Shown piece by piece: positions 26,715-39,400 of a stretch of DNA of 64,000 nucleotides (position 1 is the stretch's first letter; the number at the start of each line of letters is the position of its first letter). The position numbers were made by a program, and so were the translations under genes. Source of the stretch: Erpobdella octoculata (Eukaryota > Annelida > Clitellata > Hirudinida > Erpobdellidae); assembly GCA_963978895.1 (NCBI GenBank), contig OZ022238.1, positions 1,045,559-1,109,558 on the forward strand, written 5' to 3'. A model generated the notes under the pieces. The model did not search any database and had not been told where the DNA came from. It worked only from the letters and a program-made list of their open reading frames with translations.

Positions 26715-27939
26715 AGGGTTGTGCGTGCCACTAATCAAATTTAAAAAAAGAAGTTTTTTAAACCAAGGTAGACTGAATTGATTAGTTGTCTTTTTACAGA
26801 CAAATTAGCTAGAGATAAAATGCTTTTTTTGCTAGTGTAAGCAATTTAAATAAAAGTTAGAAAACATTCCTTTGATTTTTATTCTAGACCTAATAACTAG
26901 TAATAACTGTTTCAGCAGATCTCTTTTCCCGAGCAATCTATATTCTGGTCAGCTATTTTTTTTACATTCTTTTGAGACTGAGTTAATTCTTTCTTAACAT
27001 AAAAGACTTTATTGCAGAATAATGCTATAACTTGACGAAATTGAGCTAATTTTTTACGTGTTTTGGTTGTCATTTATCACAGCAAAATTATTGAACATCA
27101 AAATTTGTATTACTACCACATTAATTTGTTCGTCAAAACCCCGAGCGAGTAGGTAACCGTATTTTACGCATATAACGAGCACTCGGACTTGCTTGGAAAA
27201 GTTATTAAAAAATGTTGCACATAAGGATGCGCCCAACCCTGATTTTCATGGAGTTTTGACTTTGTTTTTTTCTGACATAAATTTCTTCAGGCCGCGGTTT
27301 AAAATCGTCTGGCTTCTGGAAGATCGGGTCATCGAGCACGACGTTCGCTGACCGAGGTGTTGCTCATGACTGACATTATGTGTGAATTTGATCTAAAAAA
27401 AAAAAATATTATAATTTTTGAAATGTTCATATTATAAAAGGAAATACTCTATTTTACTTTTACTTTTTTAATCAGCCAGCAAAGCAAATGCAATAAATAG
27501 GCAATAGCTTTCATTCACAGTTTACAAAACACAGAAGTATTCATCTTGCTTGATCAAACAATAAAACGTATGTTTTGCTTTTGTTGTTACTTTAAAAATT
27601 TAATTTATGCATTCAACAACTGCTAAAAAGTGATAAGTCTTTAGTAAGTAGAACTTTATACTTTAAGTTGTCACTGAAGCCAGTAGTATAGACAGACTAG
27701 TAACTTAGTATAGAGTACAGATAAGATAGGACAGTATAAGCAAGATAAATTAATAAGAGTCGAGTTAACTCAATGTTCATACTTATATATTAGAATTTGT
27801 TCGGCAAAGCTTTATAAATTTGAAGAATTACATAAATAAAATTAGATTTAAAGAAAGAAATAATCCTATCTCTTTTACGAAAGATCTCTGCCAGTGACTC
27901 GGGAATGCAAAGCACAATCCATAAGGAAGCATTCGTTAA
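26715..27939. other. Intergenic, with an unassigned GC-richer segment at 27285-27395
   Basis: The segment is bordered by plausible acceptors on both strands: tttcttcag before 27290 on plus, and a T-rich tract plus AG after 27395 on minus. It is open for about 30-48 codons in several frames, so strand and frame cannot be decided. The remainder is presumably promoter/5' UTR territory for the exon at 27940. Confidence 0.25.
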
Positions 27940-28048
27940 ATGGTCGACGAGATGAAAATACGAAGAAAATGGAGATTTTTCTTTTTGTTAATGTCTGCGT
28001 TCTTGCTCATGTGTGCTCCCTTTTATCTTATCAGTCTCAGCCACCTGG
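27940..28048 (+). CDS. Candidate first coding exon of LARGE: cytoplasmic tail and TM anchor
   Basis: ATG at 27940 opens 36 codons, ending at a strong donor (CTGG^GTGAGT). The translation is a short basic tail (KIRRKWR) and then a roughly 23-residue hydrophobic segment (FFFLLMSAFLLMC onward). That is the N-terminal organisation of type II Golgi glycosyltransferases such as LARGE. It lies on the correct strand, upstream of the exons from 33741. The exon ends in phase 1, whereas the exon at 33741 needs phase 2, so at least one more exon lies between. A weak candidate is 31212-31269, of the correct length class. Assignment to LARGE is inferred from position and topology. Confidence 0.5.
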
Positions 28049-28749
28049 GTGAGTTTCAATCAAATTGTATAACTACGTCGTTTTTTATTTTATCCTTTAT
28101 GTTGACTTCACCGTGTTTGCTTGCCAGCTTGAGGGAATGCTATGCAATCGTTTGACGGTTAAAAAATCTTATTGTCATCCAATCGAGCTAAAATTGTGTG
28201 TATTGAATTGTTATCGATGACAGTGCATTCTATTGATTGGACAGAATTTAAATTGAATTTTAAATTTTGTTTATTGAAATATAAAAAAAATTACAAATTT
28301 TCATCACGGAAATGAAAACCACCTGTTTCAAGTTTGTTCAAAAATAGCAAGAATTGATTTTTCGAATGAAGGATTTATAATGAGATATTTGTTTTTTAAG
28401 GGTTGATTTTTTTCATCCAAATATATGTTTAGATTTTACATTTTTAACATGTTCTGGCTGGATAAACAGTTAAGAACAAATTATCAAAATTTAGCTAATA
28501 GGAAAGGAATTTGAGAGAAAAAAAATCGCAAAGTGTTTCTAAACGAAAATGGATATTATGTACATCAACCAGGGTTGAGCTGTGCCATAATTGGATTTAC
28601 AGAATTTTTTTAAGGAAAAATTTAAAATAGTCTAAGCCGAATAAAAAATACTGCATTCGCATAGAACTAAAACTAGAACATAGAACTACAATCCTTAAAC
28701 TCTTCCCGTCCACCCATAGGATGCAATATAAATTTACAAGTGATATCAT

Positions 28750-29180
28750 TGAAGTCATCATCATCATCATTGCCATTATTAAAATTCATCATCATCATTG
28801 CCATTATTAAAATTCATCATCATCATCGTTATTTAAATTCATCATCATCATCGTTGCTATTAATAGAAGTCATCGTCATCATTGTTGCTATTAATATAAG
28901 TCAACCTAGTCGTAATCATTGCAATCTTTGGAATCATTATTATCATTACTATCTTTGGAATCATTATTATCATTACTATCTTTGGAATCATTATCAATTT
29001 GTCATCATCGCTATCTTTGGAATCATTACTATCATTGCTATCTTTGGAATCATTATTATCATTGCTATCTTTGGAATCATTATTATCATTGCTATCTTTG
29101 GAATCATTATCAATTTATCATCATCATCGCTATCTTTGGAATCATCATCATCATCATCGCTATCACTGGGATCATCGCTA
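28750..29180. repeat. ATC-rich array with 27-bp higher-order unit
   Basis: (ATC)n stretches alternate with a tandem unit ctatctttggaatcatta plus ttatcattg, in about eight copies. The open frames through it on the plus strand are repeat artefacts. It lies in the presumed LARGE intron. Confidence 0.9.
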
Positions 29181-30043
29181 TCACAACGACCACCATGCCA
29201 GGATCATCAGCCGTACTATATTGTTACCTTTGGGCATTGGTTAATCTAATTCCCCGGTATTCATCCATTCATTGTTTTCCTCAAATTTATGGGAACAACT
29301 GTTTTCTTTTTTTTTAAAATTAATTTTCTCCATCTTTTCTTCCTTTTTTCCCCCCGCACTCTTTTCTTCTTTTTTGTTTGTCTGTTATTTTCTTTCTTTC
29401 TTTTTTTTGTAATTTGAAAAAATGTAAAGACTGTAACTTAAGTGTAAAGTTTTTTTTTCTGCTGTTTTATAATTATTTTTCTGGTTTATTACAATTTCTC
29501 TCTCTCTCTCTCTCTTTTTCTTTCTCCTCTCTCTTTTTTCTCTCCTGATTTAAATCCCGTGCTTCTCTCTCTCTCTCTCTCTCGATTTCTGTCCATGCAA
29601 TTCAATTAGTACACTCGTATCATTATCTTCTATTATTCTGCTTCTTCAGTATGAAGGAGATTGAGATTTTTTATTTTTTGGATTTGTTAGTATACTCAGC
29701 TGGTTTAATGAGCATTCAATTTGGTAGTATTCAATTAACCAGCCATTACTTCAGACCAGAAAGCCTAATAGTTTGACCGAAAATCTAATAGTTTGACTTT
29801 CTTGTGATAAAAATCGTTTATAAAAGATGAGGGTTGAGTGGATGAAGGGGGCCATCAATGTGGATTGAAAGAAATTTATGGAAGTGGTAGATCCAAGTAT
29901 GATGGGTTAATTGATCCAATTGGTATCAGCCAGCCAACCCATGGAGGAGAACAATTATGGAAAGCTATCTGCTGCAGTCGTGATGAATTAACTGATTCAA
30001 TTGTTACATATGAGGGAGAGAGAAAGAGAGAATAATGAGATAC

Positions 30044-30142
<99 letters not shown>

Positions 30143-30260
30143 GATAGGACCAGCTATCTGTGTGGTGATGTAGTACTAGGCTACAAGGCTGTCAGCATGA
30201 TATACAATCAACCATGCCATACTCAAGCTGACTGACTGGCGTGGACAAATATTGGTGTAA
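29181..30260. other. Presumed LARGE intron, simple sequence
   Basis: It contains (CT)n runs at 29495-29585, an (AT)n run at 30049-30108 and an adjoining (GA)n. No exon was recognised. Confidence 0.5.
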
Positions 30261-30480
30261 ATGGGCGGTTTGTGGGAGGGAATGGGTAGATGGGTTGTGC
30301 GAAGGAAAGAATGGATGGATGGGTAGGTGAATGAATGAATGAGTGGATGGGTATTTGAATGAATGAATTGATGGGTAGGTGAATGAATGAATGAATGGGT
30401 AGGTGAATGAATGAGTTGATGGGTAGGTGAATGAATGAGTGGATGGGTAGGTGAATTAATGGCGAGTAGCCGAATGAGTG
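30261..30480. repeat. (GAAT)/(GGAT) minisatellite
   Basis: Imperfect units of gtgaatgaatga followed by atgggtag. The minus-strand frame of repeated HLPIHSFI is a repeat by-product. Confidence 0.85.
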
Positions 30481-30527
30481 GATTTGCGGACAGGCGGTGA
30501 TAAATGTATGAGTTGTCAATAAATACA

Positions 30528-30832
30528 TGGATGGTCAGAATTATGCATGGATGGTCAGATTAATGCATGGATGGTCAGACAAATACATGGATGGTCAGAT
30601 TAATGCATGTATGGTCAGATTAATGCATGGATGGTCAGACAAATGCATGGATGGTTGGTCAGATTAATGCATGGATGGTCAGACAAATGCATGGATGGTC
30701 AGAATTATGCATGGTTGGTCAGATTAATGCATGGATGGTCAGATTAATGCATGGGTGGTCAGACAAATTCATGGATGGTCAGATTAATGCATGGATTGTC
30801 AGATTAATGCATGGATGGTCAGATAAAATGCA
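30528..30832. repeat. 20-bp tandem array
   Basis: About fifteen copies of catggatggtcagattaatg with small variants (gacaaatg, gaattatg). The plus-strand open frame is periodic and not a gene. Confidence 0.95.
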
Positions 30833-31211
30833 TATGGTTTCTAGATATCCATGGATATATGAACATATAGATAGATGGATGGATGGTCATTGTTGGTTAA
30901 TGTGGATTATGATTCCTAGATATCCATTGATAAATGAACATATAGATAGACGGATGTATGGATGGAAAGCAGAGACAAGGATGAGATGGGGACGGTATGG
31001 ATTAATTGTCTGGCCGGTTGATTGGATGAACGAGGAGGGGGGGACGGATTGGTGATTGCTCGTGAGAGAGGAAAAGAACTCCATTCGACGCGCTCTTCCG
31101 ATAACTCATTTCCATGAACTCACACACCCGCACGGACACGGACACACACACATAGAGAGAGAGAGAGAGGCACGGGCGTACAAATTCTACTTTCTCTCTT
31201 TGCGGTATAAG

Positions 31212-31269
31212 TGCTGAGCTTTACGACAACAGGCAGTCCGAAAACTTATCGACCATTTTCAATTCTCTT
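31212..31269 (+). CDS. Weak candidate for a missing LARGE exon
   Basis: Between an AG at 31210-31211 and a donor GTAAGC at 31270 lie 58 bases. They stay open when entered in phase 1 and leave in phase 2, exactly what is needed to bridge the exons at 27940 and 33741. The residues (LSFTTTGSPKTYRPF) show no conservation I can confirm, and the acceptor is mediocre. Confidence 0.2.
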
Positions 31270-31353
31270 GTAAGCAACTACCTATATAACATTACCACTG
31301 TGCGCAGTCTGGTTTTTTAGTTCTTTTGCGTTCTTTCTACTTCTTTCTCGTTA

Positions 31354-31431
<78 letters not shown>

Positions 31432-31627
31432 TCTCTTTCTTTCTTTCACACTCACTCGTCTTCTCTCTCTCGTTAACCTTCTTCATATATGTGCTGGTCT
31501 CTTATCAGTTCGACATCTTCCCATGCACCTAACGACCCGTCATAACGCATATTAACAAGCATTTTCCATGTTCGAATATATTAACAATATTCTGCTGTGT
31601 ACTAAATTGTATGGTTACTTTTCAATG

Positions 31628-31716
<89 letters not shown>

Positions 31717-32614
31717 GATAGCAAGACAACCAAGAAGATGGAGAGAGAGAGAGAGGGAGAGAGAGAGAGAGAAAGAGAGAGATAACAAATGGAGATATAA
31801 CAACGAGGGATCTTCTACTTTGTGGAGACGAAATATTGACGAAGCTCCTTGTCCTCCAATCTACTACTACTACTACTACTACTACCATCACCACCATCGA
31901 TGTTGATGTTATCTCGGTCGCTCCAACTGCCGCTATCCCACCGTCATGATCATCATCACCACCAATATCATCATCACCACCACCAAGGTCATCACCACCA
32001 CCAAAATCATCATCATCATCACCACCAATATCATCATCATCAATATCATAATCACTACCACCACCATCATCAATATCACCACCATCACCAATATCATCAT
32101 CACCAATATCAGCATCATCACCATCAATAACATCATCTCCAATGTCATCACCAACAATATCATCACCACCATCAATATCATCACCACCACCATCATCAAT
32201 ATCATTACCACCATCAATATCATCACCACCACCATCAATATTATCATCACTACCACCATCAATATCATCATCAAGACTTTCGTCGTCATGTCATGTCATG
32301 TCGTAGCAGTAGCAGTCGATACAGTTCCCATCGTCGTCATCATTCTTGGTCGATACCGTTCTCCATCATCTCCATCATCATCATCGTCATCGTCAGCATC
32401 ACTACCACCACCACCATCATCAGCATCACCACCACCATCATCAACACCACCACCACAACTTTCAGTACACTGACGCCACGGTTTTCCTCAATAATTTCTT
32501 TTTTTCTTTTCTTGCTTTCTCTTTCTTCTTCTTCCTTATAATTTTCGCGGGCACACCAGCAAAACATCGGCTAGTTTTTTCAATACATGTCGACATGTTT
32601 CTCAGAGTCGTCCC

Positions 32615-32662
<48 letters not shown>

Positions 32663-33155
32663 GTCTGTCTGTCTGTCTCTCTGTCTGTCTCTCTCTATCT
32701 CTTGACCTTTCTATCTATAAGTTTATTTTTTCGGAGGGTTTTGTGTCATTTGTATTGTCATCTTACATTCACATCATCGTCATCATAACCGTGGTCCGTA
32801 TCGCCGATGTCATAGCAAAACAATATCTCCACCACCCCCCCAAATATCCCCACCAACCCCTCCCACCGCCATTATATCTACAGCCACGACGACCAACATC
32901 ATCATTACAACCACCACCACCATCATCCTTATTATATCCACCACCACCATCATCATCATCTCCACCGCCACCATCACCACCATCACTACCACCATCTCTA
33001 CCATCATCATCATCACCACCACCACCAACATCATAAGATTGGTAGTCACATACATCGAGGACATAAATTTTTCTAACCCTGTCCTGGCTAATATTTACTT
33101 GACAGCTGATCCCACGAACAGATTGATTGATTGATTGATTGAATGAACAGCATTT
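31354..33155. repeat. Simple-repeat block in presumed LARGE intron
   Basis: Successive tracts are (CT)n 31354-31430, (GA)n 31632-31780, (ATC)/(ACC)n 31860-32280 and 32360-32460, (CT)n/(CTGT)n 32616-32700, (CAC)/(CAT)n 32820-33030 and (TTGA)n 33120-33145. Every long open frame here is low-complexity. Confidence 0.95.
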
Positions 33156-33602
33156 ATTTAATTGATTTATTGGTGCAAGTTGGTGTTGACTGATTGATTG
33201 AGTCAAGTGAGCGAAAGATCAGTTGATTGATTGAATGAGCAACTCTCTAATTTAAACTTAATAGAATTACTGGCTCTCTTTGCTTTCTTTTTCCTCTTAC
33301 TTTTCTCTCTTTTCTTTCCCCCACCCTCTCTTTTGTACCTCTCAGAATTTCTCCTCAATCTCTTTCATCTTTGGAATTTTTTCTCTCCTTCCAACTACCA
33401 ATAAGCTAGAAGCAATCTGTCTGAGTGTAAAGGGGATTTCCCGGGGTCGTCGAAGGTCAAGCTGGAACGTTGCTGTTTTCTTTATTGTTGAAGGAATATT
33501 TTATATTCTCTCTCTTTTTTTCTCTCTCTTTCTCTCTCTCTATTTCACTATCCTTCATTTTCTAATTCTTCGTAATTTAATAATAAAGTACACTTAAATG
33601 GA

Positions 33603-33740
33603 TGCGGATTACGTTTTATTCTTGTAATAATCCATGTAAACTTTACAGCTTCGTAGATTAAGTTTTATCCCTGTAATACAGGTAAACTTTACAGCTACAA
33701 GGATTACGTTTTATACCTGTAATCCAGGTAAACTTTACAG
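33603..33740 (+). repeat. 46-bp triplication of a 3' splice site in LARGE
   Basis: Three tandem units, each ending gtaaactttacag, place acceptor AGs at 33648, 33694 and 33740. Only the last AG opens the coding frame of the exon at 33741; entry at the first two meets in-frame TAA. Units also contain donor-like (c)aggtaaac, so 33649-33681 looks like a 33-nt microexon with an in-frame stop. Confidence 0.85.
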
Positions 33741-36353
33741 CTACGAGGAGGCAGATTCGAGGGAAGGCGCTCCAGGAGCAGTCTCCTCGACCAACGAGAC
33801 TTACCTGCGACGGCTGGAGGAGATCAACAAGAACCTGGTCGAACGGATAAGGTTAGGTTTGGATCTTTATTGTCACTGTTGCCGTCATCATCATCATCGA
33901 ACGAATTCGACATCAAGATGGCCACCACCACCACTGGCATCACCATCGAGATTATCTATCACCAGCAATGTTTTCATTCATCATCTCCGTCAACACAATG
34001 TTTTCATCATTGTCAACGTTCTTTTCATCATCTTCAACATTCTTTTCATGTTTGCCAATAATGTTTTCATCATCATCAACATTCTTTTCATGTTTGCCAA
34101 TAATGTTTTCATCATCATCAACATTTCTTCATCATCGCCAATATCATCATCATCATCATCAACATCATAATCATCATCAACATAATCATCATCACCATCA
34201 TAATCATTATCATTATCATCATCATCATCATAATCAGCCGGTTATCTTTATTGCTTTCCTTGTAGAACCATCGAAACGAAGAAGAACTGCCAGACAGAAT
34301 ACGAGCTATCCAGGTGTGAAGTAAGTTACAAGATGCCTGTGTGTGTGTGTGCAGGCATGCCTACCCAGAGGAGGTGGACATGGGTCCAGTTTTGGCAACC
34401 CAATCCAACCCGCCACTTTTTCAACCCAACCCGAACTCCCTTGAAACGTTAAATTTTCTCGATTAATTTTTTTTTGTTAATTAAAATAAAAATGTTTTAG
34501 TTTTTTTTTTCAACCCACGCATGTGTCAAAACAATTTGACCCAACCCATGTCCATTCTGGGCAGATCAATATAATAACACTGATCATCGCTTGTCCCCGA
34601 TGATGATCTCTCCAGGTCATCCACGTGGCGGTCGTCTGCGCCAAGTTCAACTCCGCCCGCGACGTCAGCACCCTGCTGAAGAGTCTGATCTTTTATCGGA
34701 AGAACAAGCTCCGTTTCCACTTCTTCTCGGACGCGATCGCCACCAAGATACTCCAGGTTGGTTGGTTGGATTTTTCGATGATCATCTCTCATCTCTCAAT
34801 GATGCAGTGTGGAAACGTAACAAATCTTCTCGTTGGCTTCTCAGCACCTTAGTGCTAAATAAAAAGTGATATACGTGGAGACGGTTTCGTACAAGTAGAT
34901 GAATCCGGATTTTTTTTTGTCGCTCGCTCGCTTATCTCTGGACTCGGTTCTCTTCGGAATCTGCACGGTGCTGAAGTGCTAACAAAAAAGAGATTATGGA
35001 AAATGAAGTGGTGATGATTGTTATGATAACGAATGGTGATGATGATGATGAACTTATAGTGATGGTGATCACATATATAAAATACATTATATGTATGTAT
35101 GTATACATATGTATATGTATGGATACGTATGTATACGTATATATATGTATGGATACGTATGTATACGTATATATATGTATGGATACATATGTATATGTAT
35201 GGATACGTATGTATACATATGTATATGTATGGATACGTATGTATATGTACGTATATGTATGTATATGCGTGTATAATTTACACAGGTTCTTTTTGAAACA
35301 TGGACCATTCCAGCAGGTTTGTGATTTGTATTAAATTAATACTAATTATTATTGCCGATATTTATTTCTAAATGTATGCGTGCAAGGGCAAACGAATTTC
35401 TTTATTGGATTACTTTTAGAAATTATTTTACAATAAATTATTTAGAAGTCTTTTTTTCATTCAGAATAGTTTCTATTAGACATCATTTTCTACGCTAGAA
35501 GCAGTCCCCAAAACAAAGTCTTTTAGTAGCTAGTAGCTAGTGCACACACACACACACACACACATACACACACACACATGCAAACACACACGCATATACA
35601 CACACATACACATGCAAACAGCAGAAGCATTCCTTGACCAGTCACAAAATCGGATTCAAAAATCAACCGATAGTATTTTTTCTCCCACAAGTTCTACTCG
35701 CCACTTCATACAAGATCAGGCGAAAGAGTTCGTACGACTCTTAAATGACTATTACGGTATGGATGGATTGAGGCGTCATAAGACTCGCATGCGCTGGAGA
35801 CCATCGTCGATGGGAAAAAAATACATAGAGTGGATAACCGACCTACTGCATTGCGATCCCGTGCTGGATTTTCAAATCAGTGACAAACTCGCACATGAAC
35901 ATCCAAGATACATGGAACTCCAAGATGTTTTGCAGTGAAAATCTGCTATTTTTCACTCGGCAAGTTAAACTGTCCAGGACCGATTCTAAGCCTCAATTAC
36001 TGTAATTGAAAACCCGTCTAATATTCGACATATATGAAAGTGCTTGTTTACCACCTATTATTATTATTATGTTCGCTTTTATGATAGTTTACGGTCTTTT
36101 ACAGGTTATAGTTTTAAGACTGAATCGGCGGAACATTACATAGGAAATGCCGTATTGCCAAAATAAATGCCAAAGTTCTTCCTATCACTGATCATGATTT
36201 GATCCGGTCCTGGATTCTGCTCGTATTATTCGGCCAGCATGAGTTGTTGTTGTGATTCTTTAAATGTTTCCTGAACAAAGGAAATAATTCAATATTATAT
36301 ATATATATTCATGTATGTGTGTAATGTGTAATCAGAATTTCTTGCTCATTATG

Positions 36354-36423
<70 letters not shown>

Positions 36424-39400
36424 TTTGTTTCTGATTTTTTTGTTTGTCCAGTGTGTTAAGACTTAAATTTAACTTAATGAATATTCCAGTGGAAGTCTCG
36501 TTCTACTCGACCGAACAGCTAAAGGTTTGTTGTGATGATTTTTGTTGTTGTGATATGATGATGATTATTTTGCGGTGATAATGATTATTGTGATGATGAT
36601 AATGATTGTTGTGGTGATAATGATTACCGTAAGGCGTAAGGATAGTCATTATACGTAATTTTCTCTGTTTGTATGTATGTACGTATAGAACCAAGTGGAC
36701 TGGATACAAAACAAGCACTACAGCGGCATCTACGGACTGATGAAACTCCTGCTGCCGGATCAACTTCCTTCCCATCTCGACAAGGTGGTGTTGATGATGA
36801 TGATGATGACGATAGTGGTTACTGTTATTATAATTATAAAAGTGAAGATACCAGTTAATTTTCAGTCGGAGTTATAATGATAAATACCAACAAGCATATC
36901 TAAGGGGCCGAGAGGGAGGGGGGTAGCCGTGGCTTTCCAGGTTTTTTTAATGCCCCGAGTTATTTAAAAAAAATATCGTTGATAATCGGTAATAACAATA
37001 AGTGACGTGACTGAAGTTCTTCACGACCGGCTTCTTATTAGCCGCGATAAATTTGGCCGCTAAGCCGCAATGTTCTTTCCGGCCAGCGACTTGCTGGTCT
37101 AAAGTCGAGTGTTTTGGCAGTCTAGATCCGCCACTGATTTCTATTATATTATAATCTAATTATTTTAATTTATTCATTTATTAATTTATTATAATTTATT
37201 TATTGTAATTTGTTTATTAATTTATCATAATTTATTATTTATTTATTATAATTTATTTATTTATTGTAATTTGTTTATTAATTTATCATAATTTATTATT
37301 TATTTATTATAATTTATTTATTTGGATGATGATTGTGATTATTATAAGAGTTTTTCTGATAAGGTTGACATAATAATGATGATAGATAACAATGACATTC
37401 ATGTAATCCTCGTCAGGTCATTGTCCTTGATACGGATATAACCTTTACTGCCGACGTATCTGAACTTTGGAAGCAATTCCAAAGTTTTGAACCCGGCCAG
37501 GTTAGTCGGAAATTTCTTTTCCTCTCTCTCTCTTTCTCTCTCTTTTTTGTTGTTGTTGTGCTGCTCGTATTTTTCTTGTATATTTTTCTTCTTTTAATCT
37601 TCCTTTTTCATTTGTTTTCATTTCGCTCCGTCCACCAAGGCAATCGGAATGGTCGAAAATCAAAGTCCTTGGTACCTGGGAACTCTGGCCGGTAATCGCC
37701 CGTGGCCAGCCGTGGTAAGATATCGTTGAATCTGGTTACTTTGCAGAGATGAGATTTGTAGTTAGTTAGTAGCAGTCATCACTGCTCATCACCGTTCATT
37801 TTCAGGGCAGGGGTTACAACACGGGGGTCATATTACTCAATCTCGAGAGGCTGAGGTCGCTCGAGTGGAACCTCTTGTGGGTCGACACTGCCAATAGGAA
37901 CCTCAAAGAATTTATTTCAACCTCTCTAGCAGACCAGGTGAACAGTTATGATGATGATGATAGGGGTGGTGATGATGATGATGGTGTTAGTGGTGATGAT
38001 GATGATGAGGGTGGTGATGATGACGATGATAATGATGCAGTTCGTTGCTCAACTAGCACATAAGTAAGCACAAGTCAATCTAAATGTTTTATACATGTGA
38101 AATTATAATAATTTATGCAATCCCGTAATAAGACTTCAGGACCACTTTTCATTAGTTTACTTAAACTTCATCTCTGGTTATAACGAATATGCATTAACTA
38201 ACATGACAGGCCCATTTTTTTTGAATTGTTGATTATCTGTTTCCTTGATGGATGGATATATATAAGGTGCTTTCCAGCACCCGCAAGCTTTGGCGAGGAG
38301 GACACCGGCAGGATTCGAACCGATAACTCGCAGCAGTGAATGCCTTACTACTTATTCAACTGCACCTTTCAGAGTAATCCAATGGTGGCGTGTTCGTTTA
38401 TTCGTTTATATATTCATTCGCAGGATATTTTCAATGCCGTCGTAAAAGAGCACCCGTCGCTCGTTCGCACTCTCTCCTGCGAGTGGAACGTCCAGCTCGG
38501 CGACAACACGCTCAGCGAGCAGTGCTACACGGAAGTCACCGATACCAAGGTAGGCGCGTGTCGTCGGTTGACCCCACGTCCCTCGGAGGCGCGTAGCGAA
38601 GGGGAGTTTGGTGCTCGGAGACAAGGTACCAAATGGCATTCATTCCACAAAAAAGTTGGGAAGAGAGTAAACTTTTTGGGGAGAGGGCTAAAACTGTTTC
38701 AATATTTAATCTATTTTTGTACCCCCTAAAGTGGCCCCTGGGAACATCTGTCTTCCCTGCCCCTCCTGGTTGTGCCTCTAATTCTCCTTCTGATAGACCC
38801 ATTTTTTAAATTTTTGACGTAAAACATTTTAATTTTTGTATTAGGCGTTAGCAGATAATTAAATGAGCATTGTACGTCTTCGAGGTTTTTGTAATCGGTT
38901 TTCCCACAACGTGACTATGTATCTGTTGCAGCCATCGCAGTAGCAGCCGCACTGGCCTTTCGTTCGTACGTACTTCGATATCATCTCTACTTTTAACAGA
39001 TCATCCACTGGAATTCCCCGCTGAAAATGAACGCAAAAAGCAAGCACGCCGCGTACTTCCGCAACCTCTTCCTCACCTTCCACGAACTCGACGGCAACTT
39101 GCTCAGGCGGAAGTTCTTCGGCTGCCAGGACGCTTCGGGCGTCGAGACCGACCCGTCTACGTCGTCGGCTCATCCAGGCGGTGGTTTGAGCAGCGTGAAC
39201 GACTACATAAAACGCCACCAGCTGGTTAGTCGCCTGCTCATGCGTATCTTTTTATTACCAGTGGTTATTATTGTACCCTCTGGAATAATGCTTTATTGAT
39301 TTATCCGGCTTTGTGTTAACCGGGTGTTACTTTTCGGCCCATTTATAGAACAACCAGAAGCAGCCATTTTTCAGGTGTCTGCCCGCACCCCGAAGAATGC

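Noticed and set aside
28740..33206. Many open frames rich in Ile/Ser/His, Leu/Ser or Arg/Glu
   Set aside because: All derive from ATC, CT, GA and CAC simple repeats in the presumed LARGE intron.
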